From positions 25,109,107-25,173,106 of the forward strand of contig CM046846.1 of NCBI GenBank assembly GCA_025618425.1: DNA of 64,000 nucleotides, in the 5' to 3' direction. Below are positions 10,209-22,100 of this stretch, piece by piece. This DNA comes from Heliocidaris tuberculata (lineage: Eukaryota; Echinodermata; Echinoidea; Camarodonta; Echinometridae). The notes under the pieces were generated by a model. The model was not told the DNA's origin, did no database searches, and saw only the letters and a list, made by a program, of their open reading frames with translations. Both the position numbers and the translations under genes were made by a program. Each line of letters begins with the position of its first letter. Within the stretch, counting starts at the first letter, position 1.

Positions 10209-10990
10209 GACTATTGCGTGATGTTACAGATTCTTAACCACAGCAACAGCACAGTTAATCACGATGCCATAGGCATGCCAGTTACCACATTGTCTTGTAT
10301 ATGTACATGTATGACTATATTCATAAAATCGGTGCACATTAGATATTTCTTTCAAATCCCACAGTTCTGCAGAGGCAGTTGAACATGACACATCAAATCC
10401 CTATCAGAACACCTCTAATTGATATGAAAAGGTCCTCTTCTCCAAGTCAGACATGCATATGTACAGGAGCAAGCTGAAAAATGTAATCAGATATGTTACA
10501 TCTCAACAGTTTTGATGTTGCTTATACAGATGCAGCCTATGGACAACTCAAAGCATCTCCTTTCAACAACACTCTGTAGCACAAGTGGGTGAAAAAACAT
10601 ATCAGGACAAACGAACTATCAATACACAAGTGTTTTAACAGCTATCAGAAGCAATGCAATCGTGAAGTACATGTAATTTGAAATTAATGCTCTTCAAGAT
10701 GATGAAAGTGATAATAAGCTCCTTACTCGGTAAGAAGAGCTGTGCTAATAACAAATGGCACAAGCTTACGAAAGTGAAACTAGGTATTAGGCAACTCCTG
10801 TCATTATGCGCCTACTTGGTTTCAATTGCTTAGTGATCTATGCAGTTCCCTCTCTTCCATTTAAAATATATATGTCACTTCCTGTTATTAGTTTCCTAGT
10901 ATTTGTACTCCCATGTAAAAGTCATAGGGCACATTATGAAATATCACAGTGATACATAATCACTGCTTTAGATATCTACATACTAAGTTC

Positions 10991-11049
<59 letters not shown>

Positions 11050-12091
11050 CATATATATACACAAACCCAAAACTGGTGTAATAGGGAGACACTCTTTGTA
11101 TTTTTTCTTTGTACTCGTGTCTCCTTTACATAGGTGGCGCTATTATGACGGAATAAACCACATTGTCGTGTGTCTCCAAAAAGTGGTATCCAGTGAAATA
11201 TATATATATATGATGTTTCATACATAATAACATGGTTTGATTTTGTTTAAATTGAGGCTGGAATATTGATCCTACCAGGGAAAATTAGGTTTGCTTTACT
11301 CTCTCTCTTTTGTACAAAACAAAAAACAAACACATTCACCAATAATTTTTTCTAGGACTGGTGATATTTTATGCTTGGCAAGCTACTTTTGAATTTCATA
11401 GCTGTGATTTTCATGTGTACTGCAAACTAACAATGTTTTTCATCAAGGCATTTCACAAAATATCAACTACATGTCAGTTCCCTTCTACCTTTTCCATGGG
11501 TAACATTTCCTGATTTTTTTTCTTTTTCTCAGAGATTTCATGATATATAATTTACAACCCTTTTGCTACTCCCATCTTTAAAAAAAATAAAAATACTTGA
11601 GTGAAATGGCATACTACTGATTAAATATTTTTTCTACTAATTTCCATCTCTGGCAGCAGCTACACTCAAAGATTTATTTTCTCAGCAGTGGAAAGAATAT
11701 ATCCAAGAACATGATGTGCTATATACAAGAGAATATACCTGTTATTTACTTCCCATCAATATATAATATACTTGGTTATCATATCAAGGTTGGGGGAATC
11801 TAGAAAGAAATTAAACAAAAGATAAATTCTCCCTGATATACATAATCAAAAATCAATGAATGATATCAAATTTGAAAAATCCTTTGGTCATCAAAAACCC
11901 CCTTCATCTCCCTTTTTCAGCTGAAATGTAAGTTCTCTCAGTTTGCAGACAATCGTAAAAGAAAACTTTGGAAATGCTCTGGTCCTCCCAGGCCCCATTT
12001 ACCCTTTTTTTTTTTTGGGGGGGGGGGGGTAAGAAATCCAAGTTCTATTGGTTTGGGGACAGTTGTACAAAAATTGAGCAAGAATGCTCAC
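10209..12091. other. Spacer between the membrane-protein gene and LIAS exon 9
   Basis: This stretch should hold the missing terminal exon of LIAS and the 5' end of the neighbouring minus-strand gene. It contains an (AT)n microsatellite (about 10993-11058), T-rich and A-rich tracts and a G-run at 12015-12030. I scanned the minus strand for a splice acceptor followed by Gly-Glu-(Phe/Tyr)-(Phe/Ile) and found no convincing in-phase match. Confidence 0.6.
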
Positions 12092-15000
12092 CTGCTTTAT
12101 ATGATGATCTGACCAACGGACCGCTTGCTGTGTAGGCAAAGCCAAGCTTGTTCCCAACTTTCTCCCAGTATTTGAACTTCTCGGGTGTGACGTACTCTGT
12201 GACCTTGAGGTTTCTCTTAGTGGGCTGCATGTACTGACCTAGCGTCAGACAACTTACTCCCGCTGTCCTCATGTCTGAAAGAAGAGACATACAATACATG
12301 TACATCAAAATCAATGTGTGGGACATAGATGCAAATATGTACGAAGATACTATAAAAGGAGAATGGTTTAACTGTGCATGCAGGAATAACAGTTGAAGAA
12401 TACTCTCTCACAAAAGGTTACAAAAGACAAAAGACAACTCACAAAAGACAACTTACTCCTGCTGACTTCAAGTCCGAAAGAAGAGACATGCAATACAAGT
12501 ACATCAAAATCAATGTGTGGGACATAGAGGCAAATATGTATGAAGATACTAAAAGGAGAAAGGTTTAACAGTGCATGTGGTAATAACAGTTTAAGAATGC
12601 TCTCTCACGAAAGGTTACATATACAGTGTTTCCAAGAAAAAAACGGAACCGGATTTCATGGCAGAAAATTTTCCATCATAATGAATAATTTCCTTGATGA
12701 GATGTACATGCATGAAAAGCTCTGCTTCTCTTCTTTCATTTGATGCACAAGTTGCAATTTGTGCGTGCAAATGTAATTTGGGTAGCACCATTTCTCATTG
12801 TTTTGATTAAATTATGCATGAATTCAGAAAAAACAAGTGGTGTATCAAATGAAAGAAGAGAAGCAGAGCTTTTCATTCACATTTATATCATTAAGGAAAT
12901 TGTTCATTATGATGGAAAATTTCTGCCATGAAATCTGGTTTCATTTTTTCTGGGATACACTGTATATATGAAGCATTAAAGCCAGCAATATGGACGAACA
13001 TATGATATCTCATAAAGGAAATTAGTGAGATAATAATAATGGTCTTTGTTTGAATGTTTAATGTCCTCTGTGGGTCACTGCCCCAGGGTGGCACACTTGA
13101 ATAATTGATATCTAGAGTGTGGTTATTATTATTCCTAGGTGGATGATTGTCTTGTGAAAAGAGGTATCAGGGGGGTGTTTCATAAAGCTGTTCGTAAAGT
13201 GACGCATGACTTTACGAATGACTTAAATATGACAAGCCAAATGGGATGCTCAGTCATTTTGAACTGCATCAACTGAAGGTGAACTGTGCAGATGTAGATT
13301 AACATTCTTATTATGACAAACATTTTTAATGCAAAGTATATTTTTTGCAATAATTTAATTGAGGTTATTGGAAATAGAGTCACACTTTGTTAAAACATCA
13401 GGAAAAACTTTGGGCATCCTATCTGGCACTTCATATTCAAGTCGTTCGTAAAGTCATGCGTAACTTTATGAACAGCTTTATGAAACACCCCCCAGGTATC
13501 TTGTTTTCTGCATGTACATGTACATAAAATTTGGTAGGGTCTCTGTAGGGTAGTTGTCCATATGGTAGATGTCCCAAGTGGGTAGATGTCCAGGAGATAC
13601 CAAACAGACTTGATAGTGACTTACCTTCAAGGGTCTGAATGACATCGTTATCAGTCTCTCCTGACCCTATCCCAACGGAAGACAGAATGTGAGGTGGGGG
13701 GGGGGGGGGAGGGAGATGCTACCTGAAGACAGTGGGTAATTTTTGTTTTAGTCTACAAGATACCAAAACAGACTTGATATTGACTTTAATACCTTTGAGA
13801 GTTTGAAAGACTTCCTCATCAGATTCTCCTAACCCTAGCATTATGGAAGTCTTGGTGAATACATCTGGCTTGACTTTCTTAACATGCTCCAGGACCGACA
13901 ACGTCTGCTTGTAATTTGCTCTAGGGTCTCGCACAAACCTGTGCAAATTTCAAAAGAGAGAGGTAAATTTGTAAAGCATGGAAGAGCTTTCAGAAAAATT
14001 TTAAGATCTAACTTTTACTATCAACTGAAATGATATCTAGTCGGTAAAAATGCTTCATGAGCAAGTTCTACTTTTTAACATGCAATGTTAGTAACATGCG
14101 TAAAATAGCCTTACACATTGCTAATCTAACTCATGATTATTTTTTTGTATCAATTTATCAATGTATTTATTTGATTAATTAAATTTAAACTGACAATAAA
14201 GATATACTCTCCTAGGTCCTTAGCAAGAAAAGTGTAAGGACACACGAAATGAGTTAAAATAAATAAATACTTTCCATTGTTTCTTTATAAATAATTATAA
14301 TTCAAGTCCACATTAAAGTTTCTCAGTACAAATTATTTTTAGAACTTAACAGGAAGTTGGTTCCTTACTTTTGTAACCTGCTGACTGTCTCTACATTGTG
14401 AGCATACACATCCAGACCTGACACTGCTACCCTCTCCACTGCCTCTAAGTCTCCCCTGAAGTCTGGGGTAAGACATTCCACCAAAATGCTAGGGTTCCTG
14501 CAGGGAACAATAAGTGTCACACATAATGTATTAATAAGTAAATACATGTATTGCTCAACACTGCAAGGAACATCCACGTGTATACCTAACAAAAAAATCA
14601 AGCAAAGCATGGTAGTATACCTGTATCAAAACGAGGGCACGATCGGCTATGCCCCCCTTTTGAAACCCAAGTGACATACCGTACCTACCGTACGTACACA
14701 ACTGAAAAAATGTGCCCCCTTTCAAATTTTTTGACCAAAAGTCAACTTAAGGATTGTCATGACCTTCTTTTTGGGGGATTCGGTAACTTTGTGGAGGCTT
14801 GATTTAATAAATTGTTGAATTTTGATATCTGTCTTGTATAATGATGTTCAGAAGGATAAATAAATAGCCAGGCATAGAAAGGTTTTCAAATATATAATGC
14901 TATTATTAAGATATCTATGACTGAATACTCCCATTTACGAAAGCGTATGGCCATACGCTTTAGTCTAACACTGAGTCTATGGGGGAAAATGAGTCTGGCA

Positions 15001-16058
15001 TTTCCGGTCACTTGCATATGTTTACTTTTGTGAAGCTCATGATGATTTTGAAGTGCTTTTTTTTTTCCCTGGGATTCATATTTACACCATATTACATACA
15101 CTGATAGCATGTAAGGCCAAGCAGCTCAGATTTTATCAAGCCTCTACAAAGTTACTAAATCACTTAAATGATGCCCCCTCTCTTTTAGAAAATCACGGAA
15201 CCACCCCTGCTCTTACGTGTATCTTAGGCATATCCAATCAAAGTATTTGCATACACCAAGAATGCAATACAAAATAAATGACACAAGAACTTACCGTCGT
15301 TTAATCTCTCTCACGGTTTCAGCAAAGTGCTCTGACCCACCATCTGGTAAATCTAAACAGAAGGAATTGATAAGAGTAACAAGTTATTCTCAATCAAAAT
15401 CTGTTTGTATGTTTCTTGATATTAAACAGAATTCAGTTTTCTGCTGAACTGTAGTCATTCTGAAAAATGTTCTAATATTACATGGAGTTCAGATTATTTC
15501 AAACCTGGGAAAGCCAACTTGGTGTCCTTGAATTGATAAGATAAAAGGCAAACTAAAAGGCATTCTCAAGTATCACCATTCACCTCAATGAAAATTTCTG
15601 GTAATTAATTACATTAGCCTACAGAAAGCCCCCAAAATTTCATTCTTTGCTACAAATCATAATTGGAAATTTAAAAAGAGCCCTTGAAGGAAAAGAAAAT
15701 ATGAGGGTTTTATAAGCTGTATTTGACATTTAAAGGGGTATTAATGGAACTCACTCAAATCGTCAAAAATGTACACAGGGGCCTTAAGCACACAAACTCC
15801 TATATTTTGATCCAGATTCTAGCGAAATTGGTGAGGAGCCCTAAATTACACGAATTACTCAAAACTGACATAGGTTAGATGGTTCATATTTATTTGCTGT
15901 TATGTTTCACTCTTTTACAGTTCATTTACTGTATTGTATCATTTCTTATTCATGTATTATGGTATATTTCAATGTATTTTTGTGTGCAGGGCCATAAAGG
16001 ATAACAGTGTTTTAACTATTGATGAGGCTACCCTGGGTAAAAAAGACAAATAAACAAA

Positions 16059-16101
<43 letters not shown>

Positions 16102-16106
16102 ATATA

Positions 16107-16169
<63 letters not shown>

Positions 16170-19100
16170 ATATATAAATAAACAAATAAATAAATTAATT
16201 AATAAATAAATACAGCATAATCATACCATCTCTGTCTACAGATGTAAGAACAATGTAATCTACTCCCCAGGATGCAATGGCTGTGGCTGTGTTGACTGGT
16301 TCATTAGGGTCAGGTGGGGGCGGCTTCCGTGCCGTTTTGATGGAGCAGAATCGACAGCCTCTTGTGCAGGTATCCCCAAGAATCTGAACAACAATGAGCC
16401 ACTTTGTATTAAAATGAAATAATTCAATGACAATATCATATACAATATATGAAGGTAAACATTTTACCAAGAATGGAAAAAAGGCTAAGTGGGCATTTTA
16501 TTGACTATTTTTCAACATGGTCATACATTCTGAAAGCTTGAGGTGAAATGGAAATAATGAATTTGTAGATACAAACACACCAAAAAATGTAATCTAAACA
16601 TTAGGTACATGATTCCTCACTTGCATACAAAGACATACATTCAATGATAAATAAAATAATATCTCATATTTATAATCAGGAATAAAATTACAAAAAAGGC
16701 TAAGAATAAAGTTGTATGACACATGCATGCACCAGTGATAATCGCTCCTCAGTCAATTTTCTTCACTAACCAAATTCCTTATTTAAACCCTGAACCAAAC
16801 ACTATACCTAAACCAAAAGTTAACCCTTAACCTAACCTAAAACCCAAAATTGTGCAACCCTAAACTTAACCCCAAGTCTTTGGTGAAATAAAACAACTGT
16901 TGGCAGAACATGTATCGGGTCATTTCATCATGGACACACTCCCTATACTCACCATAATTGTTGCAGTAGCTGTGCCATGCTCTCCTCCACCCCAGCATTC
17001 CCCAATGTTTGGACACTTGGCTTCCTCACAAACCTGGTATGAAGAATTAAATTGCATGCATTTCAGTTTAGCCCTTTCAGGACATGAATTATTTAAGGGC
17101 TAAATTGATCATATTTTTTTCTTCAATTTGGCACCAAATCAACAATCATATTTTTTTCTTTAAGTGCTACATGGTTCTGATAAGATGTAATGTCTGTGAA
17201 AACAATATACATGGTGAGGAATTCTGTAGAAAAGTTGAAAAAAATTGCAAATTCTGATAAAAAACAATGATTTTGAACCTTTCAATGTGTTGCCAATTTA
17301 AGGAATTGAAAGCTTATTCTCATTTTTTCTAAAATTCCTGGCATCAAATGCAATATGGTCATGCAACAAAAATGGACATGGTGGCTGCAGAATTTTTTGC
17401 TATTTCTACTCATACATCTGGAATATTTTTTTAGGGGTCTGAATCAAAAGTTATTGAGCCAAACCACAAAATGTGGTTAATTGTCTCGAAAGGGTTAAAC
17501 AATGCACAACACAAAGGTATATGCATGCATACCCGTCTTTTTTTTTTTTTTTACAGTGAAAAGCAAGATTTACAGGTACATGTACATGTTGTTAAAGTCT
17601 ACAACACAGTCTATTATGTCCTACTACTTTGTGTGTTTTCATTAATAATACAAAAAATATATCGCTGAAAAGTCACTATGATAATGATTGATATATTCTA
17701 CAGGCTACAATATACTAGTCCTCATGTGAAAAATATTTGTCTAACAATGACCTAAATAACCAAACATAGCAAATAGTGGGAAACTCAAAAATAATGTTTA
17801 GACTGAGAAGAACTTTATTTTATATGTAACCCTCCACCACAAAATGACCAATAAGTCACAAAGGGAGTTTTAGAGTAAACAGCTGAAAAAGGTGGTTGGG
17901 GGTGGAAGGTGGTTGGGGGTGGCAATTTTGATTTTAAGTTTTTTGTATTTTCTGAAAGTTCATTTATTAATCTACCATCTGACAAAATTTCAGGGTAAAA
18001 TACCATGTTGAAACATGTTTTTACTCTCTCATTCAAAATGACCATTTTTTCCTGGACATTTAAACTTTGTGGCCCGAATTCACAAAGGAGGTTTAGTTTA
18101 AACCATGGTTTAAACCCCCTCCTGGGTTTTTTACGCGTACGTGCGCACGGAATCAGATCCAATCATATATTTTCTTTGAGCGCGCGCATGGGCAATGTGC
18201 GCTTATTTACGCTTATTTTAGTAGGCTTACGGAGGTTTAAACCTTACCCAAGTTTAAACCTCCTTTGTGAATTCGGGCCTGTGTGTCAGCTTGCTGGGAT
18301 TGGGCTTCACATCGCTTTTCTGGTATACCGGTAGCTCAAAAACTATGCACTGTCTGATATTCAAAATCGAAAGAAACATAGAAATGTATTCTAAAGGTAT
18401 GGAAAGTTTCAACCCAATACAATTAGTACTAAAAAAAAAAAAAAGTACTAATTGTACTGGGTTGTGTATGCTAGGGAGCTTTGACTCAACCTTTTGTGCG
18501 TGTGACAAACAATAGGACACAGATTAAGCCTTCTTAAATGGTAACTCTTCTTTAGAGTCCGTTTTCTCTATTGTTTTGGTCATTTAGCCTGTCTGACACA
18601 TTGACATTTTCAATGTAATTTACAAGGGTTTGTTTAATCCATACCAGACAAGTTATACATCATTTTAAAGCTTAGAATCTAAGCTTTTCAACTGTGCTGA
18701 AATTTTAAAAATCCAAATTTCTGACTTATTGGTCGTTTTGTGGTGGAGGGTCACATATGCAGTATATAGTATTCTGGGAGTGCATATTTTGTACCCCATA
18801 CATTATCCAGTATCGTGGAATAAGCAAACATAACTGACATAGAAAGTATCATTTTCCTGGACATTTAGTCAGACCCGAGTTCTAGTACTACGGTTATCAA
18901 CTTATTACAGTCGTGAGGAAATACTAAAACATGAGGTGCATGTATAATAAAACATTTGAGGTTGTCAGTAATATACAGGACAAAATAAGTGTACAGTATC
19001 CAACATAAGTGAGTACACCCTTATGAAAAAAAAAAGCTAGGCCTTGGGCATACTCAGTTTTGTTGCGACCAATTTAAAGAAATATCCTTCATATGCTAGA

Positions 19101-22100
19101 CTGTTGTTAAATATCTTGTATTAACACACATATCACAGAATGTCTACTCTACTATTGCTTAGGGCTGGTGCTTTTAATACATTTTTATGACAAGTTACAT
19201 CAGAATTTTTAACTTTCTGTAAAGGATGTATTCACTTTTGGTTGCTATTGTACCCTGAACTTGCCCAAGTACAGCCACTATACAGTGTGAGTCAATAAAA
19301 AGGAAACCAAGATTCAACCCTAAATATTGTTGCGATCAGTACATATAGATTTAATCAAAGGTACTCCTATTGTAGCCTATCATTTTTCTTTTATTTGTCA
19401 CCTTGTTCAATAGAATCCGACCATGGACAGCTGTACAATAACATTTTCCTGATTCATGTCAAATTTGACTCAGTCCAAGATTTGAAAGAAAGTGATGGTT
19501 AACCCAAGGTTGGTTGAATGGTCTGCATTCCAGTTGAATGCACTCACTTATAATGAAAGTACCTCCTGAACATCATTCAGTCCAAACTTGGGCAAAGACG
19601 ATTTTTACATGCTTTTAGAAATGGCAATAGCTCAGTTGTCCATGATCGCATTTTGGTGAGCAGCCTATCAAATTGAAGAAGATATTATCAACTATCAAAC
19701 CATTATATACCTTTCTGTGATTTCACTTGGTTTTTAAGATATGTCGGCTTGAATATGGGTTTCCTTTTTATTGACTCACAATGTACATGGGGATCTACAC
19801 TTACAATGAGCTATTTGATTCTTACCGTATGTAAGTTGAGGTTTCTCAGGTTTTGTTTGATACCACTGTAACTCTTCCCAATGGGTATCTCTGTCTTCAA
19901 CCATGGTGGGAGGCGTAACCTAGAAGATGAAATGGAATTGAAAACAAAATGACAAGAACATCTCATAATGCTTATCTGTTACAATACTGAGAGAGTCAGA
20001 GGAAACTTAAGTGTAAAAATACTTTTTGTTTGCTGGAGCTATTTCCCCCCCCCCCCTTTTTTCCCTTTTTTTTTGGGGGGGGGGGGGGAGGGGGGTGGGG
20101 GTTATGCTGCTAAGAGGGGAGAACTCCTCTTACTAGTTTTTAATAAAAAAAGATTCTTTGCCTTTTACCACCAGAGTTCTTTTTAGTCTTCCAGAGATCT
20201 TCTGGAGCTTCCTAGAGTTATTTCACAGAACTATCTTCTTCTTTTTTTTTCTGTAAGAGAATGATCTTTAGTGCCTGCCAAGGACAATTTATATTGGAAG
20301 ACAGAAAGAGTAAGCTTATACTTGTCCATCTTAAAAGTTTGCTTTCCAATATACAAATACATTTACAAAGTGTAGTCCTACATACATTGGTCGATCAATT
20401 TCTTGAATTAAACATTTCTATTCCCTGATGCACGATCAATGTTCGTTTATTTGCTTGGTTTCCCTTTGATCATGCTTTTTTTTCTAAAGATGAAAATGAA
20501 AATGAAGTCATTAAAATATATATACAGGTAATCATATTACTTCTATTTACACTACATATATTCTTTGAAATGAACATTCATAAAAGTTATGCGGGAACTA
20601 ACACTCGTTTACCTCTTAATTCCCTTTTCTTTTTTGAGAGTTCCATCATATCCATGACTTTCAGGCTCCACTTCAAAGTCTCCCTCTATGAAATCTGCCA
20701 GGCTAGGTCCCTTGGCTATCTTCTCCTTCTGTTCTTGAGTGAGGGTTGCATATGTTCTGCATAAATATCTGCTTTTGAAGCTCGATACACTGGCTACCCT
20801 CTGTGTGGAAAGTAGGAATGAATTAAATGAAAACATAGAGGCCCGAATTCACAAAGGAGGTTTAAACCTTCATAAGCGTACTAAAACAAGCGTAAATAAG
20901 CGCACATTGCCCATGCTCGCGCTCAAAGAAAATATATGATTGGATCTGATTCCGTGCGCACGTAGCTTAAAAAACCCAGGAGGGGGTTTAAACCATGGCT
21001 TAAACCAAACCTCCTTTGAGAATTCGGGCCAGAGAGTTTAAAGTATGCATTTCTGATTTGTTTTAGATGGCAATTACATACTAATTTCAATTCCTGTATA
21101 AAATTGAACGTACGATTGTACAAAGCTGTTAATGTTTTCCTGTGTGCTACTGTTTATTTTTCCTTGATAAATGATAACCCTTGAATGCTAAGGGATTTGC
21201 CTCCCTAGCATGTTCTCTATTAGAAAATGAAGAAAAAAAAAAGTTTATGCCTGAAGCTTTTCACTACAATTCATGCTCAAGTTTTCTATATCTTTCTCTC
21301 TCAATCTTTTCTCTTCATCATATCTTTTTCTCACTACTTTGTACATACACACCTCTGTATCTTGCACAACTCACACACTGAGGCTCTTTTTGGTTTTCAG
21401 TTTCACATTTGCTTTTAGTCTTATCAGATCTAACGTTAGAATTTGTTCTTTTTATTCTATTCTGTTTATAACTATTTACATGTACATGACATGTCCCCAT
21501 GTAGCAAATTTGACAGCATAATCCAAATTTAGAATGGCATGGATTGAGGAATATTTTGTAGCATAAACTCTCATTCATTGGGAAATTCAAGTCTTCAACT
21601 TTAAGACTTCAGAAACAAAAAAAAGTTAAGTTTTTAAGAAAATTAATACAGGCAATAGATCTGTGGCACACACACACATCAAAAGGTCTTGTACTGCATT
21701 GATGGTTTTTGCTAAACAGTCAGATCTTGGAACTTTATGTATGGAATCTTTTTTTTAACAGCAAAACTTAAGAGAAAAAAGGTGACTTGATGGGAGCATT
21801 TTATGAACTAATTATTATCTTTACCCTTCTATCATTTCTCTCTTTCTTTATTATTCCTTGTTTTTATCCTTCTATCAATTATTTTTCCATCCTTACTTTC
21901 GTTATGTTATTCTTTGATTCCTTTTATCATCTTCTCTCCCGTCTTTCCTTATGTTACTCTTTATATTATATTCTTCTAATATTTTTATCTATCTTTCATT
22001 GACATTGTTATTTTTTCTTTTTATCCTTCTATCATATTTTTGCTTTCCATCTTTCCATTCAAATAATATTTTCTTTTTTCCACCTTTCCTCGAGTTCATG

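Noticed and set aside
11817..11838. Possible missing LIAS exon reading Gly-Glu-Phe-Ile after an acceptor on the minus strand
   Set aside because: The acceptor CAG leaves the wrong phase by one base and the following residues do not resemble the family's Lys-rich tail.
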